A stretch of 64,000 bases of DNA from Burkholderiales bacterium (GCA_028868855.1 JAGWTR010000005.1:214495-278494); one strand, 5' to 3'; positions 24,644 to 36,353 are shown, numbered from the stretch's first letter. The notes: a model not told the origin generated them from the sequence alone. Made by a program: numbers and translations.

Positions 24644-26059
24644 CTAGATTGTCAGATCATCCACCCAAGTGAGGGTCACCAAGGGCTCATCGGAATGCCC
24701 CCACGCACGCGCATCCAAGCCCAACCCCCGCACATAGATCAATCGGTCGCACGCAACGATGAGCGGGCCAGCACGCTCCCACTCCGGCACCGCCTCGGCC
24801 TGAAACTGCTTTCTGAGCGAGCGCGCCGGACGCTTGGGTCCCAGCTGAAAGTTTTCGCCACCCTGGCGGGATCGCAGCGTGACCTGCCCCAGTTGCGACA
24901 AAGCCACCCCGTCTGCGAGCACCGGCGACACCACCAAGGTGCCGCCCCATTCGGGCACAGGATAAACGCCAGTCGCTGTGATGCTCAACACCACGTCAAG
25001 CACCGGCGCCACCGCCAGACTTGCCGGACGCCAAGACAGCAGCCCCCGATACAGCCCCACGTCAAACGCACCACAACGCCATTGAATCGACCGGCCAGTA
25101 TCGATCAGGGCCGGCATCTCCTGCGTCATGCGAGCCACCGAACTGGCCGGCAAGAAACGCCCCGTTTGCATCGTGAACCAATGCCGCAGCAACTCACGCT
25201 GGTGCGCCAGCGGTGTCCGCAGCAAGGCGTGTGCATCCAAGGCCCCGGCAGGCACATCGTCAGAATCGGTCGCATACAAGGGCACCAAGGACTGAGCCAG
25301 CCAATCGTCCAAACAGGATCGCGCATCGGCCGCCCGCCCCGCCGCTTGGGCCAGGGACGCCTCCGCCTGTTCAAACGCAGAGGCCAACGCCGGCCATACC
25401 GCCAGCCGCATTCGATTGCGGGCAAAACGCGGGTTGACGTTGCTGTCATCCTCGACAAACATCAAGCCGTGCTGGCGAACATAAGCCTCAATGGCCTCAC
25501 GCGGGTGATGCAACCAAGGCCGCACCCAACGGATGCCATGGCGTTGCGCTTCCTGGGGCATGCCCGACAAACCGGCCACACCCGCACCGCGCAGGGCCTG
25601 CAGCAAAAACGTCTCAGCCTGATCGCGCCGATGGTGAGCCAGCAGCACCGTGTCAGCGCCAGCCTCATCGGCCATGGCCTTCAAGGCCTTGTAGCGTGCA
25701 TCGCGCGCCACCGCTTCAACACTGTCACCCTCTTCAGGGGTGAGGCTGAGCTTGCGCCACGTCAGACTGACCGGCAGACCCTGGGCCGCCCAGGCCGCGC
25801 ATTGCGCCTGCGCATGGGCCAGCCATTGATCAGCATGAGCGCTCAAGCCATGGTGAATATGCAATGCCACGACACTTGCGCCGGGCAAGGCCGCCGCCGC
25901 TACCGACGTGGCATGCAAGAGCGCCGTTGAATCACGCCCGCCGCTGTAGGCCACGGCCAGGCAAGCGCCCGCGACAGGCGCACCCAGACCCGAGGCGTTA
26001 TCCAGCAGCTCAATGCTCCTTGGTGTCGTTGTAACGGCCGTAGCTTTGCAAGCGGTCAT
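24644..26059 (-). CDS. tilS: tRNA(Ile)-lysidine synthase
   Basis: 471 residues if started at 26059, which overlaps accA by 50 bases. The true start could be slightly later, because an AAGGAG just ahead of a CTG lies near the end of accA. PP-loop motif [12 protein letters not shown] (about residue 37-48) for ATP, then [17 protein letters not shown] and a C-terminal TilS domain. It changes C34 of the CAU-anticodon tRNA-Ile to lysidine so that it reads AUA. Essential for translation in most bacteria. Confidence 0.92.
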   Translation of the reverse strand: MTACKATAVTTTPRSIELLDNASGLGAPVAGACLAVAYSGGRDSTALLHATSVAAAALPGASVVALHIHHGLSAHADQWLAHAQAQCAAWAAQGLPVSLTWRKLSLTPEEGDSVEAVARDARYKALKAMADEAGADTVLLAHHRRDQAETFLLQALRGAGVAGLSGMPQEAQRHGIRWVRPWLHHPREAIEAYVRQHGLMFVEDDSNVNPRFARNRMRLAVWPALASAFEQAEASLAQAAGRAADARSCLDDWLAQSLVPLYATDSDDVPAGALDAHALLRTPLAHQRELLRHWFTMQTGRFLPASSVARMTQEMPALIDTGRSIQWRCGAFDVGLYRGLLSWRPASLAVAPVLDVVLSITATGVYPVPEWGGTLVVSPVLADGVALSQLGQVTLRSRQGGENFQLGPKRPARSLRKQFQAEAVPEWERAGPLIVACDRLIYVRGLGLDARAWGHSDEPLVTLTWVDDLTI

Positions 26060-26981
26060 AGCGCTGCTGCAGCAAGTCCTTCACCTTCAGGTCGCTGACC
26101 TGACGGAAGGCATCATTGATCGCCCGCTTCAAATTGGCCGCTGCCTGTTTGTGATCACGGTGCGCACCACCCACGGGCTCGCTGATGATCTTGTCGATCA
26201 GACCCAGCGCCTTCAGACGATGGGCCGTGATCCCCAAAGCCTCGGCAGCATCAGACGCACGGTCAGACGTTTTCCACAGAATCGAGGCGCAGCCTTCCGG
26301 AGAAATCACCGAGTAGACCGAGTACTGCATCATCAACACCTGATCGGCCACGCTGATGGCCAGGGCCCCGCCGGAACCACCCTCGCCGATGATCGTGGTG
26401 ATGATGGGCACTTCCAGCCGCGCCATTTCAAAAATGTTGCGGCCAATCGCTTCAGACTGATTGCGCTCTTCGGCACCGATGCCTGGATAGGCGCCGGGCG
26501 TATCAACGAAGGTGAACACGGGCAGGCCAAACTTCTCGGCCACCTTCATCAGGCGCAGGGCCTTGCGGTAGCCCTCGGGGCGCGACATGCCAAAGTTGCG
26601 CATGGCACGCTCTTTGGTGTCCCGGCCTTTTTGATGGCCCAGCACCATACAGGCCTGACCATTGAAACGCGCCAGCCCACCCACAATGGACAGGTCATCG
26701 GCGTAATGGCGGTCGCCATGCAATTCCTGGAAATCAGTGAACAGGTCGTTGACGTAATCCAAGGTATAGGGCCGCTGCGGATGCCGCGCAATTTGCGTGA
26801 CCTGCCACGGCGTCAGGTGCGAATAGACATCCTTGGTCAGCTGCAGGCTTTTCTTGCTCAGGCGGTCGATCTCTTCCGAGATGTCGACGGCCGATTCGCT
26901 TTGCACATAGCGCAGCTCTTCGATCTTGCTTTCGAGCTCAGAGATGGGCTGCTCGAATTCCAAAAAGTGTCGTTTGCTCAT
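26010..26981 (-). CDS. accA: Acetyl-CoA carboxylase carboxyltransferase, alpha subunit
   Basis: 323 residues, the usual length. It carries the crotonase-like carboxyltransferase fold with [20 protein letters not shown] (about 102-121), [18 protein letters not shown] and [10 protein letters not shown]. With AccD it transfers carboxyl from biotin to acetyl-CoA, giving malonyl-CoA for fatty-acid synthesis. The gene order with tilS and lysC is common in Comamonadaceae. Confidence 0.96.
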   Translation of the reverse strand: MSKRHFLEFEQPISELESKIEELRYVQSESAVDISEEIDRLSKKSLQLTKDVYSHLTPWQVTQIARHPQRPYTLDYVNDLFTDFQELHGDRHYADDLSIVGGLARFNGQACMVLGHQKGRDTKERAMRNFGMSRPEGYRKALRLMKVAEKFGLPVFTFVDTPGAYPGIGAEERNQSEAIGRNIFEMARLEVPIITTIIGEGGSGGALAISVADQVLMMQYSVYSVISPEGCASILWKTSDRASDAAEALGITAHRLKALGLIDKIISEPVGGAHRDHKQAAANLKRAINDAFRQVSDLKVKDLLQQRYDRLQSYGRYNDTKEH

Positions 26982-27012
26982 GACAAGTCTTCCTCAGTCA
27001 GACAGCAGGCTG

Positions 27013-27714
27013 TCAGTATTCCACGGGCAGCGGCTCCAGGCTGCGCCACAGGTACCACGTACCCACCGTGCGGTAGGGTGCCCAAGCCTCGGCAATGTCG
27101 CGCGCCTCGGCACGCGACACCGGCTCACCACTGAAATAACTCATGCTGATCCCTTTGATCAGCCCTGCGTCGTCCAGCGGCAGCACATTGGGCCGCATCA
27201 GGTGAAAAATCAAAAACATTTCGGCCGTCCAACGGCCAATGCCACGAATGTCCACCAACTCTTCGATGATGGCCTCGTCATCCATGCGCGCCCAATGGTT
27301 CACATGAACGTGCCCATCCTCAAAATGCCGAGCCAAGTCTTGCAGGTATTCTGCCTTGCGCAAAGACAAGCCAGCCGTGCGCAACTGCTCCGGCTTCATG
27401 GACAAGACCGTGGGCACCGCCAGAGGGCCGCGAAACTCGGCCTGATCGTGTCCCAGCAAGGCCATCAGGCGGTTCCATACCGACTGCGCCGCTTTGACCG
27501 AAATTTGTTGTCCCACAATGGATCGCGCCAGCGTCGTGAAAGCGTCGCCGCGACTTTGCAAGCAGGCATGACCATGACTGGCCACCAATTTACGCATCAC
27601 TCGATCGCGCTTGGCCAGATGCTTGCATGCATCTTGCCAGTAAGCAGGCGTCACCAAGGCCACGACCGTCGCCCCCGCATCAACCCCGCTCGAAGAAGGT
27701 GTGGGCAACACCAT
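27013..27714 (-). CDS. DNA-3-methyladenine glycosylase 2 family (AlkA-like)
   Basis: 233 residues from the ATG at 27714, overlapping the cysS stop by one base. It has the HhH-GPD fold: SIVGQQISVKAAQSVW (about 66-81) and the hairpin-helix-hairpin VDIRGIGRWTAEMFLIF followed by the catalytic Asp in NVLPLDDAG (about 190-198). It excises alkylated purines from DNA. Coupled to cysS by overlap, though the functions are unrelated. No iron-sulfur cluster cysteines. Confidence 0.9.
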   Translation of the reverse strand: MVLPTPSSSGVDAGATVVALVTPAYWQDACKHLAKRDRVMRKLVASHGHACLQSRGDAFTTLARSIVGQQISVKAAQSVWNRLMALLGHDQAEFRGPLAVPTVLSMKPEQLRTAGLSLRKAEYLQDLARHFEDGHVHVNHWARMDDEAIIEELVDIRGIGRWTAEMFLIFHLMRPNVLPLDDAGLIKGISMSYFSGEPVSRAEARDIAEAWAPYRTVGTWYLWRSLEPLPVEY

Positions 27715-29102
27715 CAGGCCTTCACCCACGTGGTGCCCAGCGCACCGTCTTTCAAGACGATACCTTGCTTGGCCAACTCATCACGAATGCGGTCGGACTC
27801 GGCAAAATTGCGCGCTTTCTTGGCCACCGAGCGCGCGTCGATGAGCGCCTCAATGGCGGCAACATCAACCTCAGCGTCCTGCGCGCCGCCAGCTTGCAAA
27901 TAAGCCTTGGGTGATTGCTGCAGCAAACCCAGGATTCCCCCCAGGCTCTTGAGCAGACTCGCCGCCTCCAGAGACCCCGAACGATTCACCTCGGCGGCCA
28001 GGTCAAACAAGACGGACACCGCGATCGGCGTGTTGAAGTCCTCGTCCATTGCCGCCTTAAAACGCGCCGCTTGCGGGTGCAACCAATTGACCGCCTGCGT
28101 CGCACCGACGTTCACGGTATCCAACGCGGTATACATGCGACGAAGGCCATGGCGAGCATCGTCCAGCCCTGCATCGCTGTAATTAAAAGGGCTTCGGTAG
28201 TGCGCACGAAGCATGAAAAACCGCACGGTTTCGCCGTCGTAGCTTTTCAGTACGTCACGGATCGTGAAGAAGTTGCCCACCGACTTGGACATCTTCTCGT
28301 TGTCCACGTTCAAGAAACCGTTGTGCATCCAGTAATTCACAAAAGGCTTGCCGCTCGCCCCTTCGCTTTGCGCGATCTCATTTTCATGGTGGGGAAACTG
28401 CAAGTCCAAACCGCCGCCATGAATGTCAAAGTGCTCGCCCAGCAAGGCGCAACTCATGGCAGAGCATTCAATGTGCCAGCCGGGACGCCCCACGCCAAAA
28501 ACCGACTCATACTTGGCGTCCGCCGGTTCTTCCAGCTTGGCAGCTTTCCACAAGACAAAATCGAGCGGATCGCGCTTGCCGTCATCCACAGCCACTCGCT
28601 CCCCGGCCCGCAATTGATCCAGCGACTTGCCGGACAACTTGCCATAGCCTTCAAACTTGCGCACGGCGTAGTTCACATCACCATTGGAGGCGCGATAAGC
28701 CAGGCCCCGCCCTTCCAGCCTGCCGATCATGTCCACCATCTGGGACACATAGTCGGTAGCCCTGGGCTCATGCGTGGGCAGTTCAATGCCCAACGCGGCG
28801 ACGTCCTGATGCATCGCGGCGGTCATTTCATCGGTCAACTGGCGGATGGTGATGCCCCGCTCAACGGCTCGACGGATGATCTTGTCGTCGATGTCGGTGA
28901 TGTTGCGCACATAGGTCACGTCAAACCCGGAGGCGCGCAGCCAGCGCTGCACCACATCAAACGACATCATCATGCGGGCGTGTCCGACATGGCACAGGTC
29001 GTAGATGGTCATGCCGCACACATAGAGGCTGACTTTGCCGCGAACCAGCGGAACGAACGATTCGACCTGCCGTGACAGGCTATTGAATAGGCGCAAACTC
29101 AT
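27714..29102 (-). CDS. cysS: Cysteinyl-tRNA synthetase
   Basis: 462 residues from the ATG at 29102. Class I synthetase motifs: [17 protein letters not shown] (HIGH-equivalent HVGH; zinc Cys at 29) and KMSKSVGNF (KMSKS). The zinc-binding set C29, C209-like ([11 protein letters not shown]) and HHENE is present. It charges tRNA-Cys. It ends in a coupling overlap with the glycosylase gene. Confidence 0.97.
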   Translation of the reverse strand: MSLRLFNSLSRQVESFVPLVRGKVSLYVCGMTIYDLCHVGHARMMMSFDVVQRWLRASGFDVTYVRNITDIDDKIIRRAVERGITIRQLTDEMTAAMHQDVAALGIELPTHEPRATDYVSQMVDMIGRLEGRGLAYRASNGDVNYAVRKFEGYGKLSGKSLDQLRAGERVAVDDGKRDPLDFVLWKAAKLEEPADAKYESVFGVGRPGWHIECSAMSCALLGEHFDIHGGGLDLQFPHHENEIAQSEGASGKPFVNYWMHNGFLNVDNEKMSKSVGNFFTIRDVLKSYDGETVRFFMLRAHYRSPFNYSDAGLDDARHGLRRMYTALDTVNVGATQAVNWLHPQAARFKAAMDEDFNTPIAVSVLFDLAAEVNRSGSLEAASLLKSLGGILGLLQQSPKAYLQAGGAQDAEVDVAAIEALIDARSVAKKARNFAESDRIRDELAKQGIVLKDGALGTTWVKA

Positions 29103-29374
29103 GGGTAAAAATGTAGCGATCAACTGCCCAAGACCGCCTCCGGTGTCGAGCGACACGGGGTCGAGCGGCACTTGCGGCACAGCGACAAATACGGCGGGCG
29201 TGCATGCAGACCCATCAAACTCGAAGCGCTCAGATACAATCGATAGAGTATAGCGGCCCGCCTCGGAATAAGCATGCTTAACGGGTTTAATGAACCGTTG
29301 CTGGCTGGTATTCTCGGCGAAAATCGCAAGCTAACAAGCCTCACCAAACCACACTCAACGGATTGACATCACCC

Positions 29375-30445
29375 ATGCAAGTTGTTGCGCCGAAAGCTGG
29401 ATTTCGTTTGACAGTTCTGGCCGCGAAGTGCCTCGCTGTCGCCGCCCTGACCATGACTACTCTGGCGGTGCGCGCCGATGAAGTCGGTGATGTCCAGAAG
29501 CTTCTGGCGGCCGGAAAGAACACCGAAGCCTTGCAAAAGGCCGATCAAGTCCTGGCCAGCAAACCCCGTGATCCCATGATGCGCTTCTTGCGCGCCATCA
29601 GCCTGTCTCAGGCCGGCCGCACCCCCGAAGCCATCACCGCATTCACCAAGCTGACCGAAGACTACCCGGAACTGCCGGAACCCTTCAATAATTTGGCCGT
29701 GCTCTATGCCCAGCAGGGGCAATACGACAAGTCCCGCAATGCGCTGGAAATGGCCATCCGCACCAACCCAAGTTACGCCACCGCCTACGAAAACCTGGGC
29801 GATGTCTATGCCAAACTGGCCAGTCAGGCCTACTCCAAGGCATTGCAAATCGACACCCGCTCCGCCGTGGCCCCAAAGTTGGCGATGATCCGCGACTTGT
29901 TCCCCAAAGAGCGAAATAGCGTCGCCATGGCGAGCGCTGCACCCGCTCCTACCCCTGCGCCCACCCCGGTCGCCAAGCCACCCGTGCAAGCCCCCGCGCC
30001 AGCACCGACTCCGACACCCGCACCCAAGCCGGCAGCAACGCCAGCCCCGGCCTCGACGCCGACTCCCAATGCCGCACCAGCCTTGGCCGCGGCCGAAGCG
30101 AAACCCGAAGCCGGTGTGCGCGAAGTTGAGACGGCGCTGCACGCATGGGCAGCGGCCTGGAGCAAGAAAGATCTCAAGCGGTATTTCGAAGCCTACAGCA
30201 CCGATTTTGACAGCGGCAAATCACGCAAGATCTGGGAGCAGGAGCGCCGAGACCGTATCATGGGCAAGCGCAACATCTCCGTCAAACTCTCCAATGTGAG
30301 CGTGACCGTCAACGGCAACAAAGCCACAGCCCGCTTCCATCAGGACTACAAGGCTGACAGTCTGAGTATCAGTAGTGGCAAACGGGTTGACCTGGTGCAT
30401 GTAGGTGGACAATGGGTGATCGTGAAGGAAAGTACTGGTTCGTGA
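29375..30445 (+). CDS. Exported TPR protein with NTF2-like C-terminal domain
   Basis: 356 residues from the ATG at 29375 (a TTG at 29363 is in frame). A signal peptide (about 1-34) is followed by TPR-like repeats (about 38-165: LLAAGKNTEALQKADQVLA, YAQQGQYDKSRNALEMAI and YENLGDVYAKLASQAYSKA), a long Ala/Pro-rich linker (about 190-240), then a C-terminal domain like the NTF2/SnoaL fold (about 250-356). It likely sits in the periplasm as a cell-envelope factor. It overlaps the next gene by one base (TGATG) and the neighbour carries a similar C-terminal domain. Confidence 0.75.
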   Translation: MQVVAPKAGFRLTVLAAKCLAVAALTMTTLAVRADEVGDVQKLLAAGKNTEALQKADQVLASKPRDPMMRFLRAISLSQAGRTPEAITAFTKLTEDYPELPEPFNNLAVLYAQQGQYDKSRNALEMAIRTNPSYATAYENLGDVYAKLASQAYSKALQIDTRSAVAPKLAMIRDLFPKERNSVAMASAAPAPTPAPTPVAKPPVQAPAPAPTPTPAPKPAATPAPASTPTPNAAPALAAAEAKPEAGVREVETALHAWAAAWSKKDLKRYFEAYSTDFDSGKSRKIWEQERRDRIMGKRNISVKLSNVSVTVNGNKATARFHQDYKADSLSISSGKRVDLVHVGGQWVIVKESTGS

Positions 30446-31725
30446 TGAATCGATTGATCAACCGCCCGCCACGAAACAAGACAGGTAGGCGGTGGCAGGC
30501 GACGGCCTGCGTGACAGTGTTCATCGGCATGGTCGCCTTGCAAGGTTCGGCTTGGGCCAAACGTCGCCCCGGGGCCCCCCCACCAGCCCCGGTTGCAACA
30601 CCGAACCAGCATCAAAGCATGTCTGCAGAAGTGCGCCTGCTGGAAATTTACCGCCTGATTGGCGCCGGCCAAGTCAAGCATGCGCTGGACAATGCGCACT
30701 CGCTGGTCCAAGACGTGCCCAACTTTCAGTTGGCGCAACTGGTCTATGGCGACCTGCTACTCTCCCAGGCGGCGCCCCTGAAGGTCATGGGCAGCGCACC
30801 AACCAACTTGGCCAACCTCGCTCCGCAGCGACTGGACCAATTGCGCATGGAAGCCGAACGCCGACTGCACGCCTTGCGCGCGCCACCGCCCGAAAACACC
30901 ATCCCCACACAGTTCATAGAGCTTCCACCCACCACGAAAAATGCCATCGCGGTGGACGCCAGCCGCTCTCGCCTCTATCTGTTCGAAAACGGCCCCGCCG
31001 GACTGCACATGGTGGCCAGTCATTACGTATCGATCGGGCGACTCGGTGCGGAAAAAACCGTCCAAGGCGACCAACGCACTCCGCTGGGCGTGTACTACAT
31101 CACCAGCCGACTTGGCGCCAAGCAGTTGACAAACTTCTATGGCTCGGGCGCTCTGCCACTGAACTACCCCAACGAATATGACCGCCGCCTGGGCCGAACT
31201 GGCTCGGGCATCTGGCTTCACGGCGTCCCCAGCGACAGCTATGCCCGCAGCCCCAACAGCACGGATGGCTGCGTGGTCCTTGCCAACCCCGAGCTTGAGT
31301 CCATTCTGGAACAGGTGCAACCCCGCAGCACCCCAGTCGTCATTGCCAAGGCGCTGGAATGGGTCCCGACCAAATCGGTCGAATCCTCACGCCACAACAT
31401 GCGCAACCTCATTGAGGGCTGGCGTGTGGCACGTGCCAGCGGAGACCTTTCGCGCCTGATGTCGTTCTACTCGCCCCAGTTCGCCAACGGAGATCGCAAC
31501 ATCAATCAATGGCGAGAGCTGTTGGAACGAGAAGTCAAAACGCAACGCGGTCGCTCGCTGCAACTCAAGGACATGGCCATCCTCGGTTGGCGTGACAAGG
31601 GCGATGTCCTGGTGGTGACCTTCGGCGAAGTCTCTGACGGTCAACGAACCGGGGCCGTCAAACGTCAATATTGGGGCAAGGAAAATGGCCTCTGGAAAAT
31701 ATTCTTCGAAGGAGTGATTGGATGA
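30445..31725 (+). CDS. Exported L,D-transpeptidase (YkuD type) with C-terminal NTF2-like domain
   Basis: 426 residues from the ATG at 30445. After a signal peptide (about 1-37) and a helical region, the YkuD catalytic domain (about 165-305) has GIWLHGVP and STDGCVVL: the catalytic Cys with His and Ser-Gly. A further domain (about 320-426) resembles the C terminus of the previous protein. It crosslinks or anchors peptidoglycan, or hydrolyses peptides. Coupled to the TPR gene and, by ATGA overlap, to the cyclophilin downstream, so one envelope operon. Confidence 0.88.
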   Translation: MNRLINRPPRNKTGRRWQATACVTVFIGMVALQGSAWAKRRPGAPPPAPVATPNQHQSMSAEVRLLEIYRLIGAGQVKHALDNAHSLVQDVPNFQLAQLVYGDLLLSQAAPLKVMGSAPTNLANLAPQRLDQLRMEAERRLHALRAPPPENTIPTQFIELPPTTKNAIAVDASRSRLYLFENGPAGLHMVASHYVSIGRLGAEKTVQGDQRTPLGVYYITSRLGAKQLTNFYGSGALPLNYPNEYDRRLGRTGSGIWLHGVPSDSYARSPNSTDGCVVLANPELESILEQVQPRSTPVVIAKALEWVPTKSVESSRHNMRNLIEGWRVARASGDLSRLMSFYSPQFANGDRNINQWRELLEREVKTQRGRSLQLKDMAILGWRDKGDVLVVTFGEVSDGQRTGAVKRQYWGKENGLWKIFFEGVIG

Positions 31726-32297
31726 TTCGCCTACCTAAATTCGTCAACGCCAGTCTGCTGGCTGCTGCCTTCACCCTGGCCCCGCTGAACCATGCCGTAG
31801 CCCAGACCGTCAAATTCTCCACCAGCGAAGGTGACATCGTTGTCCAGCTCGACGCCGCCAAGGCGCCAAAAACAGTAGAGAACTTTGTTCAGTACGTCAA
31901 GGCGGGGCACTACAGCGGCACGGTGTTTCACCGCGTCATTGAGAACTTCATGATCCAGGGCGGCGGCATGACCCCAGACATGAAAGAAAAGCCCACGCGA
32001 GCGCCCATTGGCCTGGAAAGTCATAACGGCTTGAGTAACACGCGCGGCACCGTCGCCATGGCCCGTACCAACGCGCCCGACTCAGCCACCGCTCAGTTCT
32101 TCATCAACGTCAAGGACAATGCCTTCCTGGACGCCTCCAACTCACCGGATGGCAATGGCTATGCGGTATTTGGCAAGGTGGTTCAGGGCATGGACGTGGT
32201 CGACAAAATCCGCAAAGTTTCAACAACTCAGAAGGGGCCGTATGGCGATGTGCCCGTGCGCCCTGTCGTGATCAAACAAGCCACCTTGGAGAAATAA
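31722..32297 (+). CDS. ppiA: Periplasmic peptidyl-prolyl cis-trans isomerase (cyclophilin)
   Basis: 191 residues from the ATG at 31722, overlapping the previous stop. A signal peptide (about 1-27, VAQ) is followed by a cyclophilin core with [20 protein letters not shown] and [14 protein letters not shown], the residues that hold proline substrates. It helps fold exported proteins. The next gene is a cytoplasmic homologue. Confidence 0.9.
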   Translation: MIRLPKFVNASLLAAAFTLAPLNHAVAQTVKFSTSEGDIVVQLDAAKAPKTVENFVQYVKAGHYSGTVFHRVIENFMIQGGGMTPDMKEKPTRAPIGLESHNGLSNTRGTVAMARTNAPDSATAQFFINVKDNAFLDASNSPDGNGYAVFGKVVQGMDVVDKIRKVSTTQKGPYGDVPVRPVVIKQATLEK

Positions 32298-32299
32298 AC

Positions 32300-32800
32300 A
32301 TGACCAAAACCGTCGAACTGCAAACCACCGCTGGTGTGATCCGTCTTGAACTGGACGACGCCAAGGCACCCGTCACCGTCGAAAATTTCCTGGGCTACGT
32401 GCGCAGCGGACACTACAACGGCACGGTGTTTCACCGCGTCATCAAGGGCTTCATGGTGCAAGGCGGCGGCTTTGAACCGGGCCTCAAGCAAAAACCAACA
32501 TCGGCCGTCATCAAAAATGAAGCCAACAACGGCCTCAAGAACGAGCACTACACCGTGGCCATGGCCCGTACCAGCGACCCTCACTCGGCCAGTGCTCAGT
32601 TCTTCATCAACACCACCAACAACGACTTCCTGAACTTCAAGTCGGAATCAGGCAGTGGCTGGGGCTATGCCGTGTTCGGAAAGGTCGTGGCCGGCACCGA
32701 GGTGGTGGACCAAATCGAAAAGGTCAAGACCGGCAACAAAGGCGGCCACGCTGACGTGCCCCTGGAAGACGTGCTCATCACCAGCGCTGTAGAAGTCTGA
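32300..32800 (+). CDS. ppiB: Cytoplasmic peptidyl-prolyl cis-trans isomerase (cyclophilin)
   Basis: 166 residues, without a signal peptide. Same motifs as its neighbour: [33 protein letters not shown]. It follows ppiA by 2 bases, and one base later comes lpxH. A tandem duplication with different locations of the products is likely. Confidence 0.95.
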   Translation: MTKTVELQTTAGVIRLELDDAKAPVTVENFLGYVRSGHYNGTVFHRVIKGFMVQGGGFEPGLKQKPTSAVIKNEANNGLKNEHYTVAMARTSDPHSASAQFFINTTNNDFLNFKSESGSGWGYAVFGKVVAGTEVVDQIEKVKTGNKGGHADVPLEDVLITSAVEV

Positions 32801-32801
32801 C

Positions 32802-33605
32802 GTGACTGGGGGCACCCTCCCCTTTCCTGCTGCACAGACGCTCAATGCACCGCCCTCGTGGCGGTGCATTGATTTTGTCTCTGACCTGCACCTGCACGCG
32901 GGACTGCCGCGCACGGCGCAGGCCCTGGCCCGCTACCTGCGCGAAACACCGGCCGATGCCGTGCTGATTCTGGGCGATCTGTTCGAGGCATGGGTTGGCG
33001 ACGACATGCGCCACACAGGTTTCGAAGCCGACTGCACCGCAGCCCTTGCCGATGCAGGAAAGCGCCTTTACCTGGGAATCATGGTCGGCAACCGCGACTT
33101 TCTGCTTGGGCAAGAAATGGTCGGTGCCTGCCATGCCCATCTCTTGAACGATCCAACCATCCTGAACGCATTCGGCCATCGCACGCTGCTCATCCACGGC
33201 GATGAGTTGTGTTTGACTGATGAGGCGTACCTGCGCTTCCGAACTGAAGTGCGCCAGCCCTCCTGGCGCCAGACATTTCTGGCACAACCATTGCACAAGC
33301 GCTTGCTCGTGGCACGACAGATGCGCGAAGGCAGCGCAAAACATCAGCACCAGCAAGCTCCGGCCATATGGGCCGATGTGGACGAGGCAACGGCCGTGGC
33401 CTGGATGAGAGCGGCCCAAGCCGATGTGCTCGTGCATGGACACACCCACCACCCCAAAAGCCATCCAATTGGCGCGCCAGAGGCACCAGCGGGCACACGG
33501 CACGTCTTGAGTGACTGGGATTTCGACTCCCCAACCCATCCGCGTGGCGAGGTGTTGCGCCTAAGCGCCCAGGGCGTAGCGCGTCTGCCCGTCTTTCCGC
33601 GTTAA
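32802..33605 (+). CDS. lpxH: UDP-2,3-diacylglucosamine diphosphatase
   Basis: 267 residues from a GTG at 32802, one base after ppiB's stop. Metal-binding phosphoesterase motifs are SDLHLH (DxH), GDLFEAWVGDD (GDxxE..), GNRD, LLIHGDELC and HGHTHHP. It hydrolyses UDP-diacylglucosamine to lipid X in lipid A synthesis, so the organism is Gram-negative with LPS. Residue count and motif spacing are as usual. Confidence 0.93.
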   Translation: MTGGTLPFPAAQTLNAPPSWRCIDFVSDLHLHAGLPRTAQALARYLRETPADAVLILGDLFEAWVGDDMRHTGFEADCTAALADAGKRLYLGIMVGNRDFLLGQEMVGACHAHLLNDPTILNAFGHRTLLIHGDELCLTDEAYLRFRTEVRQPSWRQTFLAQPLHKRLLVARQMREGSAKHQHQQAPAIWADVDEATAVAWMRAAQADVLVHGHTHHPKSHPIGAPEAPAGTRHVLSDWDFDSPTHPRGEVLRLSAQGVARLPVFPR

Positions 33606-33617
33606 CACCACTGAAGG

Positions 33618-33648
33618 AACAAGGGCCCAGCGAAGCTGAGCCCTTGTT
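33618..33648. terminator. Bidirectional terminator between lpxH and clpA
   Basis: AACAAGGGC, a 13-base loop and GCCCTTGTT form a perfect 9-bp stem with A/T ends on both sides. It lies between the convergent lpxH operon and the clpS-clpA operon. Confidence 0.7.
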
Positions 33649-33684
33649 TGAATGGTGCGCCTTAGGCAAGGCCCGGAACCACTC

Positions 33685-36003
33685 TCACTCGGTCGTGGCA
33701 GCTTCCGTCTTGGGTCGATCGCTCTTCTTGGACGGGTGGATGTCCAGCTTGACTTCCGTCTCGCCTTCAGCATTTTCGACCACATCCACCGTCAGACGCC
33801 CACCATCGACCAAGCGACCGAACAGCAACTCATCTGCCAAGGCACGACGGATCGTGTCCTGAATAAGTCTCTGCATCGGACGGGCGCCCATGAGCGGATC
33901 GAAACCCTTCTTGCCCAGGTGGTGCCGCAAGGCATCAGTGAAGGTGACCTCGACCTTCTTCTCAGCCAACTGGCTTTCGAGCTGCAGCAGGAACTTGTCA
34001 ACCACACGCAGGATAATTTCCTCGTCCAGCGGCTTGAAGCCCACGATGGCATCCAGGCGGTTACGGAACTCCGGCGTGAACAAACGCTTGATGTCGCCCA
34101 TTTCGTCGCCCGCCTGGCGCTGCGTGGTGAATCCGATGGTCGACTTTTGCAGCGTCTCAGCACCTGCGTTGGTCGTCATGATGATCATCACGTTACGGAA
34201 GTCCGCCTTGCGCCCATTGCTGTCCGTCAAAGTGCCATGGTCCATCACCTGCAACAGTATGTTGAAAACATCGGGATGAGCCTTCTCAATTTCATCCAGC
34301 AGGAGCACGCAATGCGGCTTCTTGGAGATGGCCTCGGTCAACAAACCACCCTGATCAAAACCAACATAGCCCGGAGGCGCCCCAATCAGGCGGCTGACCG
34401 CATGACGCTCCATGTACTCGGACATGTCAAAGCGGATCAACTCAATCCCGAGGATGTAAGCCAGTTGTTTGGCCACCTCGGTTTTGCCCACCCCGGTTGG
34501 GCCGCTGAACAGGAATGAACCAATCGGCTTGTCAGGTCGACCCAAGCCGGAACGCGCCATTTTGATGGCCGCAGACAAGGCATCAATGGCCAAGTCCTGC
34601 CCGAACACCACACTCTTGAGGTCGCGGTCCAGGCTCTTGAGTTTGGAGCGGTCATCGTTGGACACGCTGGTGGACGGAACACGCGCGATTTTGGCCACGA
34701 TCTCTTCAACCTCGGCACGCGTGATGGTCTTTTTCTGCTTGCTCTTGGGCAGGATGCGCTGCGCAGCACCCGCCTCGTCAATCACGTCGATGGCCTTGTC
34801 AGGCAGGTGCCGGTCATTGATGAATTTGGCCGACAATTCAGCCGCCGCTTGCAGAGCGCCCAATGCGTACTTGACGCTGTGATGCTCTTCGAAACGCGAC
34901 TTCAGGCCTTTGAGAATTTCAATGGTCTGCTCGACGGAGGGCTCGACCACCTCGACCTTCTGGAATCGACGCGACAAGGCGGCATCCTTCTCGAAGATGC
35001 CACGGAATTCGGCAAACGTGGTCGCGCCAATGCACTTGAGTTGCCCCGAACTGAGGGCCGGCTTGAGCAGGTTGCTGGCATCCAGCGTCCCCCCCGAAGC
35101 CGCGCCCGCACCAATCAGGGTGTGGATCTCATCGATGAACAAAATCGCGCCAGGCTGCTCCTTGAGTTGCTTGATGACGGCCTTGAGCCGTTGCTCGAAA
35201 TCGCCGCGGTACTTGGTCCCGGCCAGCAAAGCGCCCATGTCAAGCGAATACACCTCGGCATCGGCCAGCACCTCGGGCACGTCCTTCTGCGTGATGCGCC
35301 AAGCCAAGCCCTCGGCAATCGCCGTCTTGCCAACGCCGGCTTCACCCACCAGCAACGGGTTGTTCTTGCGGCGGCGGCACAGCACCTGGATGACTCGCTC
35401 AACTTCCTGATCGCGCCCGATCAAGGGGTCGATCTTGCCGTCACGGGCCAGTTGATTGATGTTCTGCGTGTACTGCTCCAGTGGCGAGGCCTTGGGCTCG
35501 CTTTCCTCCTTGTCGCTCTCAGCCGGGCCGGATTCCGGGGAGGACTTGAGTGGCTCGGGAGGGTCGGTCTTGCGAATGCCGTGGGCAATGAAATTGACCA
35601 CATCCAGGCGAGTCACCCCTTGCTGGTGGAGGTAGTACACCGCGTGCGAATCCTTTTCACCAAAGATGGCGACGAGCACGTTGGCACCCGTAACCTCCTT
35701 CTTGCCACTGCCCGATGACTGGACATGCATGATGGCGCGCTGGATGACGCGCTGAAAACCCAGCGTCGGCTGCGTATCGACTTCATCAGTGCCGCCCACC
35801 GTCGGGGTGTTGTCGCGCACGAACTGATCAAGGTTCTTGCGCAACTCTTCCAGGTTCGCGGCGCAGGCTTTCAACACCTCGGAAGCAGAGGGGTTGTCGA
35901 TCAAGGCCAGCAGCAGGTGTTCCACGGTGATGAACTCGTGGCGTTGCTGACGAGCCTCGACGAAGGCCATGTGCAGACTCACTTCCAACTCTTGCGCAAT
36001 CAT
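33685..36003 (-). CDS. clpA: ATP-dependent Clp protease ATP-binding subunit ClpA
   Basis: 772 residues from the ATG at 36003, overlapping the clpS stop. An N-terminal repeat domain (about 1-145) is followed by two AAA+ modules: Walker [14 protein letters not shown] (about 215) and [14 protein letters not shown] (about 500), and the IGL/F loop region needed for ClpP docking near 620. It unfolds substrates and feeds them into ClpP. The C terminus ends in a charged tail. Confidence 0.97.
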   Translation of the reverse strand: MIAQELEVSLHMAFVEARQQRHEFITVEHLLLALIDNPSASEVLKACAANLEELRKNLDQFVRDNTPTVGGTDEVDTQPTLGFQRVIQRAIMHVQSSGSGKKEVTGANVLVAIFGEKDSHAVYYLHQQGVTRLDVVNFIAHGIRKTDPPEPLKSSPESGPAESDKEESEPKASPLEQYTQNINQLARDGKIDPLIGRDQEVERVIQVLCRRRKNNPLLVGEAGVGKTAIAEGLAWRITQKDVPEVLADAEVYSLDMGALLAGTKYRGDFEQRLKAVIKQLKEQPGAILFIDEIHTLIGAGAASGGTLDASNLLKPALSSGQLKCIGATTFAEFRGIFEKDAALSRRFQKVEVVEPSVEQTIEILKGLKSRFEEHHSVKYALGALQAAAELSAKFINDRHLPDKAIDVIDEAGAAQRILPKSKQKKTITRAEVEEIVAKIARVPSTSVSNDDRSKLKSLDRDLKSVVFGQDLAIDALSAAIKMARSGLGRPDKPIGSFLFSGPTGVGKTEVAKQLAYILGIELIRFDMSEYMERHAVSRLIGAPPGYVGFDQGGLLTEAISKKPHCVLLLDEIEKAHPDVFNILLQVMDHGTLTDSNGRKADFRNVMIIMTTNAGAETLQKSTIGFTTQRQAGDEMGDIKRLFTPEFRNRLDAIVGFKPLDEEIILRVVDKFLLQLESQLAEKKVEVTFTDALRHHLGKKGFDPLMGARPMQRLIQDTIRRALADELLFGRLVDGGRLTVDVVENAEGETEVKLDIHPSKKSDRPKTEAATTE

Positions 36004-36353
36004 GCGGTCTCCAGAATGCACTGCAGGGGGTGCCCGGCTCTACGGGCGGCGGCAAGAACGAGTTCGACCTTGGTGGCCGCGATGTCCCTTGTGTAGACAC
36101 CACACACACCACGACCTTCGTGGTGGATTTTGAGCATGATTTGCGTCGCTGCCTCTATGTCATGCTTGAAATATTCCTGCAAAACCTCGATAACGAACTC
36201 CATTGGCGTGAAATCATCATTGAGCATCACCACCCGGTAGAGTTTGGGAGGCTCAACACTAACAATCTCTTCTTCGGCAACTGCCAAGCCTTCTCCACCC
36301 TCGCCAGGCCCTTTGGGCGGCTCAGATGAGCGGGGTTGTAACGGTTTGGTCAT
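36000..36353 (-). CDS. clpS: ClpS adaptor for ClpAP
   Basis: 117 residues. A disordered N-terminal 35 residues is followed by the core with [19 protein letters not shown] (the N-degron pocket, D and M), then [16 protein letters not shown]. It delivers N-end-rule substrates to ClpA. Overlaps clpA (ATGA). Confidence 0.97.
   Translation of the reverse strand: MTKPLQPRSSEPPKGPGEGGEGLAVAEEEIVSVEPPKLYRVVMLNDDFTPMEFVIEVLQEYFKHDIEAATQIMLKIHHEGRGVCGVYTRDIAATKVELVLAAARRAGHPLQCILETA

Noticed and set aside
23171..25930. Long rightward open frame (over 900 codons)
   Set aside because: It is antisense to lysC and tilS, which have full family motifs; high GC leaves the opposite frame open by chance.
29270..29310. 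Partial inverted repeat AACGGGTTTAATGAACCGTT before the TPR gene
   Set aside because: Short and imperfect; no regulator or terminator U-tract to support it.
29940..30090. Ala/Pro-rich low-complexity DNA as a repeat element
   Set aside because: It codes for an in-frame linker in the TPR protein, not a mobile or structural repeat.
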